This document shows positions 7,746-16,672 of a DNA stretch of 64,000 nt, in pieces. Each line of letters begins with the position of its first letter. Position 1 is the first letter of the stretch. The notes under the pieces were generated by a model, which searched no databases, was not told where the DNA came from, and saw nothing but the letters and a program-made list of their open reading frames with translations. This DNA comes from CAZXSK01 sp964642855 (GTDB lineage Bacteria > Planctomycetota > Phycisphaerae > SM23-33). A program made the position numbers and the translations under genes. The DNA lies in the NCBI GenBank assembly GCA_964642855.1, contig CAZXSK010000007.1:1-64000 (forward strand), read 5' to 3'.

Positions 7746-9036
7746 GAAGCCCGCCGTCGTGGAGGGGGCCGGCCTGTTCACCGGCCAGCCCTGTCGGCTG
7801 GAGATGCGCCCCGCGGCGGCGGACAGCGGCATCGTGTTCGTCCGCACCGACCTCGACGAGCCGGTACGGATCAGCGTGGATGCCGACCATCTTGCCGCCA
7901 CCCCGAGGCGCACCACGCTGAAGAACGGGGCTGCCAGCGTCGAAACCGTCGAGCACGTCCTCTCGGCGTTGTGGGGCCTGGGCGTGGACAACATGGAGAT
8001 CCATCTCGACGCTTCGGAGACGCCCTCCACCGACGGCTCGGCCGATGCCTTCGTTCGGGCGCTGAGGGAATCCGGCATGGAGGAGCTCGACGCCGACAAG
8101 CGCATCTTCCGCATCGAGCAGGCGGTCAGCGTTTCCGAAGGCGATGCGATGCTCGCCGCCCTGCCCGGCCCGGATGACTGCCTCGATATCCTCTACGACC
8201 TGGACTACTCCAACAGCGCTCCCAGCGTAGGCAGGCAGGTGGTGAGTTTTCGTCTCGGGAAAGACGACTACGCCAACCAGATCGCCCCTGCCCGCACCTT
8301 CGTGCTGGAGGACGAAGCCAAGGAGTTCCAGGCACGAGGCATCGGCAAGCATCTGTCAGCCAGAGATCTGGTGGTCATGGGCCCCGACGGGCCCGTGGAC
8401 AACGAGCTGCGTTTCGACAACGAGAACGCCCGCCACAAGGTCTGCGACCTCATCGGCGACCTGTCGCTGCTGGGCAGGCACCTTCGGGGCAGGCTGGTGG
8501 CGTATCGCTCGGGACACGAGCTGAACCACTCGCTGGTCCGCAAGCTGGCGGAGGAAATCCAGAACCAGGCGATGGCCCGGCGGATGACCGGCGAGCCGGT
8601 GATGGACATCCGCAAGATTCTCCGGCTGCTTCCGCACCGGTACCCGTTCCTGATGGTCGACCGCGTCGTGCAGATGGAAGGCGACAAGCTGGCCGTCGGC
8701 GTCAAGAACGTGACCTTCAACGAGCCGTTCTTTCAGGGGCATTACCCTTCCCAGCCCATCATGCCGGGCGTTCTCGTGCTGGAAGCGCTGGCCCAGTTGT
8801 CGGGCCTGCTGCTCAGCCGCCGGCTGGAGCACACGGGGAAGGTCGCGTTCCTGATCGCGATGGATCGCGTGAAGATCCGCCGCCCGGTTCGCCCCGGCGA
8901 TCAGCTCATGCTGCACGCCGAAGCCCTGCACGTGCGCACCCGCACGGGACATACGCGGTGCTGGGCGACCGTCGGCGACGAAACCTGCGCGGAAGCCGAG
9001 ATCAAGTTCATGTTGGTAGACGCAGAGCCTATCTGA
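7723..9036 (+). CDS. lpxC/fabZ: bifunctional UDP-3-O-acyl-GlcNAc deacetylase / 3-hydroxyacyl-ACP dehydratase (LpxC-FabZ fusion)
   Basis: A 437-residue fusion starting at a TTG inside lpxD, chosen because TIKKPAVVEGAGLFTG is the true LpxC N-terminus and ACGGAAGC precedes it. Residues 1-290 are LpxC, the committed zinc deacetylase of lipid A synthesis, with His78, His238 and Asp242 as metal ligands and His265 as catalytic residue. Residues 294-437 are FabZ, the dehydratase of fatty-acid elongation: LPHRYPFLMVDR, His340 in FFQGHYP and Glu354 in VLVLEALAQ. The fusion is known from Bacteroidetes, Chlorobi and the PVC group. It puts an enzyme that consumes hydroxyacyl-ACP on the same polypeptide as the lipid A pathway. 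Confidence 0.95.
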   Translation: MNRQTTIKKPAVVEGAGLFTGQPCRLEMRPAAADSGIVFVRTDLDEPVRISVDADHLAATPRRTTLKNGAASVETVEHVLSALWGLGVDNMEIHLDASETPSTDGSADAFVRALRESGMEELDADKRIFRIEQAVSVSEGDAMLAALPGPDDCLDILYDLDYSNSAPSVGRQVVSFRLGKDDYANQIAPARTFVLEDEAKEFQARGIGKHLSARDLVVMGPDGPVDNELRFDNENARHKVCDLIGDLSLLGRHLRGRLVAYRSGHELNHSLVRKLAEEIQNQAMARRMTGEPVMDIRKILRLLPHRYPFLMVDRVVQMEGDKLAVGVKNVTFNEPFFQGHYPSQPIMPGVLVLEALAQLSGLLLSRRLEHTGKVAFLIAMDRVKIRRPVRPGDQLMLHAEALHVRTRTGHTRCWATVGDETCAEAEIKFMLVDAEPI

Positions 9037-9065
9037 TTCCAGGGACGGAGCACGAAAGCAGACAC

Positions 9066-9845
9066 ATGGCGGGCATTTCCCCATACGCAACCATCGAACC
9101 CGGAGCAACCCTCGCCGACGACGTCACCGTCGGGCCGTTCTGCCGTATCGGCGGGCAGGTCACCGTGGGCCCCGGGTGCATCATCGAAAGCAATGTCACC
9201 ATCGTCGGAAAGACCACGCTCGGGGCACGCAATCACGTGTTCCCGATGGCGGCGATCGGGGTTTCTGCCGACCCGGGCGGCCCGGGCGGCGAATGCGTGA
9301 TCGGAGAGGGCAACAACTTCCGCGAGCACGTGACGGTCTACGGAGGCAGTGCGGATCAGCCCACGCGCATCGCCGACGATAACCTGGTAATGATTGGCTG
9401 CACGGTCGGCCAGGGCGCCCGGGTGGCCAGTCACGGCATCTTCCCGAACTTCACCCAGATCGGGGCCGGGGCGATCCTCGAAGACTACGTCCGCACGGGC
9501 GGCTTCACCGATATCTCAGCCGGCACACGGATGGGTGCCTACACCTTCATCGTCGGTCACACGCGGATCGATCACGACGCCCCGCCCTATACGGTCATTC
9601 AGGGATACCCCTGTCGCATCCGGGGGATCCACTCCCACAAGCTCAAGCTCTGCGGCTTCTCCGAGGAGGACATCCGCGGGCTGCAGGCTGCATTCCGCAA
9701 GCTGTACAACGGCTCGGGCCAGGGCGATGTCGAACTCGCCACCAGGATGCTCGACGATGACGAAACCGGCCCGTATGTCCGTCGCCTGGCGGAGGCTGTC
9801 TGCAAGATCGCCAAGACGACGGAGGCTGCCCATGTCGACGGTTGA
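9066..9845 (+). CDS. LpxA-like acyltransferase paralog lacking the catalytic histidine
   Basis: A 259-residue left-handed beta-helix protein with the LpxA architecture: hexapeptide repeats from residue 6, then the C-terminal helical domain (KLKLCGFSEEDIRGLQAAFRKLY) that LpxA uses for trimer and acyl-ACP contacts. Where true LpxA has HxAHDC, this protein reads CTVGQGA; the position of the catalytic His aligns with Gln116. It also has its own GNNFREHVTVYGG strand. It may be catalytically dead, a partner subunit for the next gene, or a transferase with different chemistry. Its last 14 bases overlap the next lpxA gene. Confidence 0.8.
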   Translation: MAGISPYATIEPGATLADDVTVGPFCRIGGQVTVGPGCIIESNVTIVGKTTLGARNHVFPMAAIGVSADPGGPGGECVIGEGNNFREHVTVYGGSADQPTRIADDNLVMIGCTVGQGARVASHGIFPNFTQIGAGAILEDYVRTGGFTDISAGTRMGAYTFIVGHTRIDHDAPPYTVIQGYPCRIRGIHSHKLKLCGFSEEDIRGLQAAFRKLYNGSGQGDVELATRMLDDDETGPYVRRLAEAVCKIAKTTEAAHVDG

Positions 9846-10710
9846 GGTCCTCCGGGAAATCGACGGGGCAGCGAACGTATCCCCCGAGGCGGAGATCGGC
9901 CCCTATTGCGTCATCGGGCCGGGCGTGACCATAGGCGAGGGAACCCGACTCCTGTCGCGCGTTTCGGTGACCGGAGATACCACCCTCGGGAAGGACAACG
10001 TCGTGGAGGACGGCTGCGTGCTGGGAGGGCTTCCCCAGGACCTGAAATTCAAGGGCGAGCAGACGCGTCTGGTCATCGGCGACCGCAATCACCTCCGGCG
10101 CGAGGTCACCTGCCACCTGGGCACCGAATTCGGCGGCTTCCTGACCTACCTCGGCAATGACAACGTGTTGATGGACCGCAGCCACGTGGCTCACGACTGC
10201 TACCTCGACGACCACACCGTGATCGGCGAGATGACGCTCCTCGCCGGTCATATCCACGTCCAGAGCGGCGCGGTTATCGAGGCGATGGTCGGCGTGCAGA
10301 GCTTCGCGACGATCGGGCGCCATGCCCACGTGGGCCCGCGGACGCCCGTCCGCCGCGACGTGCCGCCATTTACGAGCTTCTTCAGCCGGGACTGCGACTG
10401 GTCGCCGGCCGTCCGCGGCATCCACGACGCGGGCATCGAGGCTGCCGGACTGTCGCGCGAGGAAGAGAAGGAACTCCGCCGGGCAATGCAGGAGCTGTTC
10501 TACGACGAGTCGGCGCTGCAGACGAAGATCGAGCAACTGGTCAATCTGGGTGTGGAAGGCGAAGTAGCCGAACTCTGCGATTTCTGCCAGAAGTCGTTGT
10601 CGGGCGTGTACGGCCGCTACCGCGAGCTGTTCCGGGGCAAGATGCCCCCCGGCGCCGAGCACCTTCTTACCGAACGCGAAAAAGAATGGTTCAGGAGGGA
10701 CCCATCATGA
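9832..10710 (+). CDS. lpxA: acyl-[ACP]-UDP-N-acetylglucosamine O-acyltransferase
   Basis: A 292-residue LpxA, the first acyltransferase of lipid A synthesis (moves a 3-hydroxyacyl chain from ACP to the 3-position of a UDP-GlcNAc-type sugar). The beta-helix repeats contain the intact motif SHVAHDC with His118 and catalytic His121, equivalent to His122/His125 of E. coli. The C-terminal helical domain is about 30 residues longer than usual and contains two Cys in ELCDFCQK. Start ATG 9832 has GGAGG about 5 bases upstream. It is the second of two tandem LpxA paralogs and is coupled by ATGA to the following oxidoreductase gene. Confidence 0.92.
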   Translation: MSTVEVLREIDGAANVSPEAEIGPYCVIGPGVTIGEGTRLLSRVSVTGDTTLGKDNVVEDGCVLGGLPQDLKFKGEQTRLVIGDRNHLRREVTCHLGTEFGGFLTYLGNDNVLMDRSHVAHDCYLDDHTVIGEMTLLAGHIHVQSGAVIEAMVGVQSFATIGRHAHVGPRTPVRRDVPPFTSFFSRDCDWSPAVRGIHDAGIEAAGLSREEEKELRRAMQELFYDESALQTKIEQLVNLGVEGEVAELCDFCQKSLSGVYGRYRELFRGKMPPGAEHLLTEREKEWFRRDPS

Positions 10711-11756
10711 GTTTCAAAGTAGCCGTCATCGGCGCGGGCAGAATGGGAAGGCTCCATGCCCGCGTTCTGAGCGAAATGGAAAACGCGGAGCTGGTGTGCG
10801 TTGTAGACTCCAACGCCGCAGCCGCCGATGCCGTCGCCCGCCAGCGGGATTGCAGGGCACTGACCGACGCCCGCGAGGCCGTCGACATGGTCGACTGTGC
10901 GATCATCTCCGTGCCCACGCTGCACCACCTGGACGTCGCCAGGCCGTTCGTCGAGGCGGGCAAGCCCACCCTCATCGAGAAGCCCTTCACCAACGATCCC
11001 GATGCCGGCGAGGAACTCATCGCCCTGGCTGAGAAGACCGGCACCAGCGTGCAGGTCGGGCATACGGAGCGGTTCAACCCCGCCGTGCTGGCGATGCAGA
11101 AGTACGCCATCAGCCCGAAGTTCATCGAAGCCGACCGGATCAGCCCGTTTACGTTCCGATCGGCCGACGTGGGCGTTGTGCTGGACATGATGATCCACGA
11201 CATCGACCTGGTGCTGATGCTTGCGGGGGGCAACGTCCAGGCCGTCCATGCGGTGGGCATCAACGTGCTGGGCCCCCATGAAGACATCTGCAACGCCCGG
11301 CTGATGTTTGACAACGGGTGCGTGGCCAATGTCACCGCAAGCCGGTTGGCGATCAAGACCGAGCGCAAGATGCGCATCTTCTCCGAGCAGGCGTACGTCT
11401 CGGTCGATTACGCCAGGAAAGTCGGCGTGGTCATCAAGAAGGACGAGAACCTCGATCTCATCCAGATGGCCTCGGACCTGGACGTCGAAGACCTCGCCGA
11501 ACTGGCCGAAAGCGTCGACTACCGCACGCTGGTCAAGATGGAGGAACTCACCGTCGACGAATCCATCGAGCCCCTCCGGCTTCAGGCCGAGGCGTTCCGC
11601 AAGACCGTCGTCGACGGCGAGGCCCCGGTGGTCTCCGCAGCCGACGGACTGGCAGCCGTACGCGTCGCCCAGGAAATCGTGCGGAACGTCAAGGAATACC
11701 GCTGGGACGGCGAGGACTCAAGCCGCACCGGCCTGAATCTCATCCGCAGGGACTGA
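10707..11756 (+). CDS. Gfo/Idh/MocA-family oxidoreductase, possibly GnnA-like
   Basis: A 349-residue NAD(P)-dependent sugar dehydrogenase. The Rossmann motif is VAVIGAGRMGRLHA (4-17), the conserved Lys is in LIEKPFT (about 92-98), and the catalytic region is GVVLDMMIHDIDLVL (about 155-170). ATG 10707 overlaps the lpxA stop (ATGA) and has AGGAGGG just upstream. In some bacteria (Acidithiobacillus, Leptospira) a Gfo/Idh/MocA enzyme, GnnA, next to lpxA oxidises UDP-GlcNAc so that GnnB can make the 3-amino sugar for amide-linked lipid A. The position fits that role, but no GnnB aminotransferase is present here, so the assignment is tentative. Confidence 0.85.
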   Translation: MSFKVAVIGAGRMGRLHARVLSEMENAELVCVVDSNAAAADAVARQRDCRALTDAREAVDMVDCAIISVPTLHHLDVARPFVEAGKPTLIEKPFTNDPDAGEELIALAEKTGTSVQVGHTERFNPAVLAMQKYAISPKFIEADRISPFTFRSADVGVVLDMMIHDIDLVLMLAGGNVQAVHAVGINVLGPHEDICNARLMFDNGCVANVTASRLAIKTERKMRIFSEQAYVSVDYARKVGVVIKKDENLDLIQMASDLDVEDLAELAESVDYRTLVKMEELTVDESIEPLRLQAEAFRKTVVDGEAPVVSAADGLAAVRVAQEIVRNVKEYRWDGEDSSRTGLNLIRRD

Positions 11757-11840
11757 CCACACCGCAGAAGATTACGCGAATCGTGCTGGCTCTCGCGCCG
11801 CCCTCGCAGCGGCACCTCGACCGAACCCGGCGCGGAGAAA

Positions 11841-13190
11841 TCACCCCTCGTCCGATTCGTGGGCGTGGGCCGCATGCTTGCGGATGCGGAACTCCTCAAA
11901 GGCCTTCTCCAGAACGGTCCGGGTAAAGGCCTCGGACACCTCGATGTTCGCGCCCTCGTAGAGACGCTTGAGGTACTCCTCCTGCAGACGGCGTTGTTGC
12001 TTCTCGCGAAGGTCCGCCTCGATCTGCTTCTGGGCCTCGCGGAACGGGGTGACCTTGCCCTTCTCGACCTGCACAGCCTGCACGACATACAGGCCGTCGT
12101 CGGTCTCGACCACGTCGCTGATCTCGTCCTGCTCCAGCTTAAAGGCGGCAGCTTCCACCGGCTTGTTCGCGAAGCTCCCCCTGCCCATCATCGGCCAAAG
12201 CCCGCCGCGGTGGGCCAACGCTCCCCGCGAGTACTTCTTGACCACCGACTCAAACGATTGGCCGTCCTTCCAGGCCGCCATCGCCCTCTCCAGCGTCGCC
12301 CGGGCCTGCTTCTTTGCCTCGGCAAGCTGCTCCTCCGACGGGTCCCCCGCGCCGTCGGGAAGGAACTTCGCGAAGGGCATCGCCAGGATCCGCATCTGCA
12401 CCCGGCTGTCGGTGCTGAACTCATCGATGTGCCTGCGGTAGTACGTCAGAAGCATCCGGCGGGTGACGACAATCGCCGGATCGATCCGCCCCCGGAGGAA
12501 CACCACGTACGTGACCCTGCGGCGATGGGCGTCGAGCTCGGCCTCCAGGGTCGTGCCCTTCTCGGCCAGCGTGGCGGCCAGCGACTCCTCACTGCCTCCG
12601 CCCTCGGCGATGAGCTGACGACGGTAGTCAGCCATCTGCTCCTCGATGTACATCTTCTGGCCTTCCTTGAGACGTTCCTCTGCCTCGCGAAGCACCAGCG
12701 TGTGCCGGATGCGGTTTCGTATCTCTTCCTGGATGATCCTCGCAGCCGAGACGGCAAACTGACGGTCACTCATCTTCAGCGACAGCTGCCACAGACGGGG
12801 CCGGGCCTGGCGGAGAATGTCCTCCGAAGTGATGAACTCCCGATTCACGCGCACCGCCGAAGCTGCGACGACCTGCTCGTTGGGATCGGCTGCCGGAGTG
12901 TTGGCGTCGGCCTGGGTCTGGGAAACACTCTCGTTCGGGTCGGTCGGGTCATCGACGTCGGGCTGACCCAACGGCGTGTTGCCATCGGCGGGTTCGTCCA
13001 ACGGGTTCGGGTCGTCCGCCTGCGGAGGGCGCGTCGCCAGTTCCTCCGCGGCCGAGTCGTTGACTTCCGTGGGCTGGGTAACCGGCACGGACGGCTCGCG
13101 GTCCATCCACGAACGGACGCTGTTGATGACACCGCAACCGCCCAGCGAAACCGCCACCGCGGCCAGACATAGCGTACATGCTGCCTTCAT
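11841..13190 (-). CDS. PpiC/SurA-type peptidyl-prolyl isomerase lipoprotein
   Basis: A 449-residue lipoprotein: signal peptide with lipobox LGGC (Cys19), a Pro/Asp/Asn-rich linker (about 30-105), a SurA-like N-terminal chaperone region and a parvulin domain (about 255-375) with ARATLERAMAAWKDGQSFESV, the KYSRG..HRGGLWP core and KLEQDEISDVVET. Such proteins help fold outer-membrane and periplasmic proteins. The start at 13190 is preferred over one at 13214 because the -10 box (13222-13227) would put the transcript start close to or past the upstream ATG, and AGGAAGGA precedes 13190. The gene converges with the lipid A operon. Confidence 0.85.
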   Translation of the reverse strand: MKAACTLCLAAVAVSLGGCGVINSVRSWMDREPSVPVTQPTEVNDSAAEELATRPPQADDPNPLDEPADGNTPLGQPDVDDPTDPNESVSQTQADANTPAADPNEQVVAASAVRVNREFITSEDILRQARPRLWQLSLKMSDRQFAVSAARIIQEEIRNRIRHTLVLREAEERLKEGQKMYIEEQMADYRRQLIAEGGGSEESLAATLAEKGTTLEAELDAHRRRVTYVVFLRGRIDPAIVVTRRMLLTYYRRHIDEFSTDSRVQMRILAMPFAKFLPDGAGDPSEEQLAEAKKQARATLERAMAAWKDGQSFESVVKKYSRGALAHRGGLWPMMGRGSFANKPVEAAAFKLEQDEISDVVETDDGLYVVQAVQVEKGKVTPFREAQKQIEADLREKQQRRLQEEYLKRLYEGANIEVSEAFTRTVLEKAFEEFRIRKHAAHAHESDEG

Positions 13191-13221
13191 GGAGATTGTA
13201 TTCCTTCCTCGCATCGGAGGG

Positions 13222-13249
13222 ATTATACAGCAGCGAGGGCCTCTCTCAA
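13222..13249 (-). promoter_or_regulatory. sigma-70 promoter of the PpiC lipoprotein gene
   Basis: On the minus strand TTGAGA, 16 bases, TATAAT. It overlaps the last codons of mfd, so the PpiC gene has its own promoter inside the end of mfd. Confidence 0.65.
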
Positions 13250-16200
13250 ACGCTTGAGAAGCACAATCACCAGCGTCGGCATCTGGCGATAGGCTCCGGG
13301 CGGGCGCCAGTGGATGGTCTGCGGGTCCGGCATGCGCACGCTCCCTGCCGCTCCGTCGAACAGGTGACGCACCTGCTGGAGATCCCCCGCCGTCAGTACG
13401 ATGTCCGGATCCATGCGGATGATGCTCCGGATCCGCAGGCCGGCTGAGAGCACGCGAATCTCCGCGAGATCCAGCAACACCTCCACGATCTCAGGCAGCG
13501 GCCCGTAGGCGTCGACGAGATCCTCCTGGAGCTGCTTGATCTCCTCGGGACTTTCGCACTTGGCCAGCCTGCGGTAGATCTCCATCCGCTGTCGCTCGGA
13601 AGACACGTACGTGGCGGGAAGGTAGGCATCGACCCCCAGTTCAACGTGCACTTCATGACGCTTCTTCGGTTTCTGGCCGCGGAGGTCGCGGACCGAATCC
13701 TCCAGCAACTGGCAGTACAGCTCGTAACCGACCGTCGCGATATGCCCGCTCTGCTCTCGTCCCAGAATGTTCCCCGCCCCGCGGATCTCCAGGTCCCGCA
13801 TGGCGATCTGGAACCCCGCCCCGAGGTCGGAGAACTCCTCGATCGCCTTCAGCCTCTTCGACGCCACCGGCGTGACCGGCCGGGTTTCGGGAAGCAGCAG
13901 GTAGCAGAATGCCCGGTGCTTGTAACGCCCTACGCGCCCGCGAAGCTGATGAAGCTGCGCCAGGCCGAAGCGGTCCGCCTGGTGGATGATCATCGTGTTG
14001 GCCGAGGGAATGTCCAAGCCGCTCTCGATGATCGTGGTGCAGACCAGCACGTCGATCTCGCCGCGCACGAAGCGAAGCATGATCTTCTCGAGCTTGCCCG
14101 GGGGCATCTGCCCGTGACCGATCGCCACACGGGCCTCGGGGACCAGGCTCCTCACCTCCTCGGCCAGCCATTCGATGTCCATCACGCGGTTGTGCACGAA
14201 GAACACCTGTCCCTGGCGGGCGAGTTCGCGGCGGATGGCGTGCTGCACGAACCGCCCCTCGTAGTGTCGGACCTCGGTATGGATCGCCCGGCGGTCCAGC
14301 GGGGGCGTCGCCAGGGCGGAGATATCGCGAAGTCCCAGCAGGGACATGTGCAGCGTCCGGGGAATGGGCGTCGCGGTCAGGGTCAGCACGTCGATCGAAG
14401 CGCGAAGCGTCTTGAAATGCTCCTTGTGCTCCACGCCGAACCGCTGCTCTTCGTCGACGATCGCCAGGCCCAGGTCGGCAAACTGCACGTCCTTCGACAG
14501 CAGGCGGTGAGTGCCGATGAGCACATCGACTTGGCCGGCCTTGGCAAGCTCGACGATGCGCTTCTGCTCGGCCTGGCTGCGAAAGCGGCTGATCATCTCG
14601 ACGTGGAACGGGTAATCGGCCAGGCGCTCGGTGAACGTGCGGTAATGCTGCTCGGCGAGAACGGTGGTGGGCACGAGCACGGCGACCTGCCGGCCGGCTT
14701 CGACCACCCGGAACGCCGCCCGCATCGCCAGTTCTGTCTTGCCGTATCCCACGTCGCCGCACAGCAGGCGGTCCATGGGACTCTCGGCAGCCAGGTCCCG
14801 GTCGATCTCCTGCATCGCCGCGAGCTGGTCTTCCGTCTCGGTGTACAGGAACTCCTCGGCGAACTGCTTCTGCCACGGCGTGTCGCCCGGATAGCGCACG
14901 CCGGGCATCGAGCGACGCATCGCCTGGATCCGCAGCATCTCGGCGGCCATGTCCTTGACCGCCTCGGCCACGCGCTGCTTCTGACGCGACCAGAGCTTGC
15001 CTCCCAGCTTGCTGAGGTTCGGGCGCTTGCGTCCCGTGCCGATGTATCGCTGAACGAGATTGATCTTGCTGACCGGAACGTGCAGCACGGCGTTGTCGGC
15101 AAAGCGAAGCCGAAGGTACTCCTCCTCCCGGCCGTCCTTCTCCAGCGTGCGCAGGCCCTCGAACTTCGCAATGCCGTGCGCCACGTGCACCACGTAGTCG
15201 CCGTCGTGGAGGTCCACGAGCGATTCGATAGGCCGGCCCGCGCGAACGCGGCGGATCCGCCGAACCTTCGCGTACCGGTGGAAGACCTCGTGATGCCCCA
15301 CCGCCACGATGCCCAGCTCCGGCCAGTGGAACCCGCTGTGCACGTGCCCGATGTCCGTCGTCAACCGACCGGCGAGGTCCGGGTGCGAGGTCTCCAGAAG
15401 CTCCTCGAAGCGTTTCCGCTCGGCCGGATTCTCACAATACACCCGCACCTCGGCCGAGTCCGCGAGCTTGCCGAGTTCGGCCAGGGCGGCCCGGGTGTCG
15501 CCCGCAAGCTTCTCCAGGCTTCGCACGCCCAGATCTGCGGCTTCTGACACCCCCCTGCCCCCGAAGGTTGAAAGCTCCAGGCGGATGAACGCCTCGGACT
15601 CCGCCCAGAGGTCCGACGGGTCGAGGAACCGCACCGCCCTGCCGCCGGCCTGCTCGTCGAAACCGTCCAGGTCGCGAGACCGCTGGTAGAGTTCCTCTGC
15701 AATCTCCTCGACCTCCGGCCGGTCGTGGATGCAGATGAGCGTCCTGTCGGACAGGTAGCTCAGCAGGCTTTGCGTCCGGGTGGGGTCCATGGTGTGGCCG
15801 ACGGAAATCCCCACCAGATCCACGCCGTCGACGTGATCGGTGGATCGCTGGGTGTCGAGATCGACCCGTCGAATCGAATCGATCTGGTCGCCGAAGAACT
15901 CCACGCGTACCGCCAGCGCCGAGGCCATCGGGAAAACATCGACGATCCCGCCTCGCCGGGCGAAGTCGCCCTGCTGATCGACCTGTTCGACGCGTTCGAA
16001 TCCGGCGTCTACCAGCCAGGAGGACAATCCGTCAGGCCCGCCTATGTCCAAGCCGACCCGGAGTTCCTTGCGTGCTGCGGCCAGCGCCTCGGCCGAGGCG
16101 ACCGGCTGGAGCAGCGCCATCACGGGCGCCACGATCAGGTCGACGGGCTCGTCGCGATCCCCCTCCGCCTGGGCCAGCAGATTGCACAGCCTCATGCGCT

Positions 16201-16570
16201 CGCCCGCGACCTCGTCGTTGACGTGGTCCGCCCCGAGATCGACCTCCCAGGCTGGGAACTGCTGCACCCGCCGGCCTGTGAACACCTCCAGGTCGTCGGC
16301 GACCTCGTCGGCAGCATCGAGATGCCGGGTGACATACAGGATCGGGCGGGAGGTCAGCTTGCCGACCGAAGCCGCAGCCAGCGGGCCCGACGACCCCCAC
16401 ACTCCGCCCAGGCGCACAGTTGACACCCCACCGGCGATGTGGTCGCCCGCGGCAATGAGTTTCTCGCTGGCAAGGGCCTTCTCCAGCAGCCTGGTCACGG
16501 ATCCGTCACTCCCTGCGCGCAGCAGTTCGCCCGGCTGAGCGTCGTGCACCCACCCGTCGCAGCATTCCAT
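13223..16570 (-). CDS. mfd: transcription-repair coupling factor
   Basis: An 1115-residue Mfd, close to the family length. It recognises RNA polymerase stalled at lesions, pushes it off and recruits UvrA. The order is UvrB-homology region (about 1-330), RNA-polymerase-interaction domain (VDLHDGDYVVHVAHGIAKFEGL, about 430), then a RecG-like helicase: Walker A CGDVGYGKTELAMR, DEEQRFGV box, motif VI LRGRVGRYKHRAFCYLL, and the C-terminal TRCF domain (ERQRMEIYRRL). A uvrC lies at 58.4 kb in the same window. The leader between promoter and ATG contains a 7-bp inverted repeat (16594-16600 with 16616-16622). Confidence 0.96.
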   Translation of the reverse strand: MECCDGWVHDAQPGELLRAGSDGSVTRLLEKALASEKLIAAGDHIAGGVSTVRLGGVWGSSGPLAAASVGKLTSRPILYVTRHLDAADEVADDLEVFTGRRVQQFPAWEVDLGADHVNDEVAGERMRLCNLLAQAEGDRDEPVDLIVAPVMALLQPVASAEALAAARKELRVGLDIGGPDGLSSWLVDAGFERVEQVDQQGDFARRGGIVDVFPMASALAVRVEFFGDQIDSIRRVDLDTQRSTDHVDGVDLVGISVGHTMDPTRTQSLLSYLSDRTLICIHDRPEVEEIAEELYQRSRDLDGFDEQAGGRAVRFLDPSDLWAESEAFIRLELSTFGGRGVSEAADLGVRSLEKLAGDTRAALAELGKLADSAEVRVYCENPAERKRFEELLETSHPDLAGRLTTDIGHVHSGFHWPELGIVAVGHHEVFHRYAKVRRIRRVRAGRPIESLVDLHDGDYVVHVAHGIAKFEGLRTLEKDGREEEYLRLRFADNAVLHVPVSKINLVQRYIGTGRKRPNLSKLGGKLWSRQKQRVAEAVKDMAAEMLRIQAMRRSMPGVRYPGDTPWQKQFAEEFLYTETEDQLAAMQEIDRDLAAESPMDRLLCGDVGYGKTELAMRAAFRVVEAGRQVAVLVPTTVLAEQHYRTFTERLADYPFHVEMISRFRSQAEQKRIVELAKAGQVDVLIGTHRLLSKDVQFADLGLAIVDEEQRFGVEHKEHFKTLRASIDVLTLTATPIPRTLHMSLLGLRDISALATPPLDRRAIHTEVRHYEGRFVQHAIRRELARQGQVFFVHNRVMDIEWLAEEVRSLVPEARVAIGHGQMPPGKLEKIMLRFVRGEIDVLVCTTIIESGLDIPSANTMIIHQADRFGLAQLHQLRGRVGRYKHRAFCYLLLPETRPVTPVASKRLKAIEEFSDLGAGFQIAMRDLEIRGAGNILGREQSGHIATVGYELYCQLLEDSVRDLRGQKPKKRHEVHVELGVDAYLPATYVSSERQRMEIYRRLAKCESPEEIKQLQEDLVDAYGPLPEIVEVLLDLAEIRVLSAGLRIRSIIRMDPDIVLTAGDLQQVRHLFDGAAGSVRMPDPQTIHWRPPGAYRQMPTLVIVLLKRLREALAAV

Positions 16571-16624
16571 CGACTGACCTGTACTCCGCTTCTACCGACC
16601 TGTCACTACCCGGCCGGTCGGTGC

Positions 16625-16653
16625 ATCATACTCCTTCATCGGCCACCGGCCAA
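16625..16653 (-). promoter_or_regulatory. sigma-70 promoter of mfd
   Basis: On the minus strand TTGGCC, 17 bases, TATGAT, 54 bases upstream of the mfd ATG. Confidence 0.55.
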
Positions 16654-16672
16654 CCGGAGCCTCACGAAACCG

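Noticed and set aside
5682..8114. An 810-codon open frame on the minus strand opposite ompH-lpxD-lpxC
   Set aside because: It is antisense to three well-recognised genes, has His/Arg/Asp-rich composition typical of high-GC mirror frames, and shows no domain.
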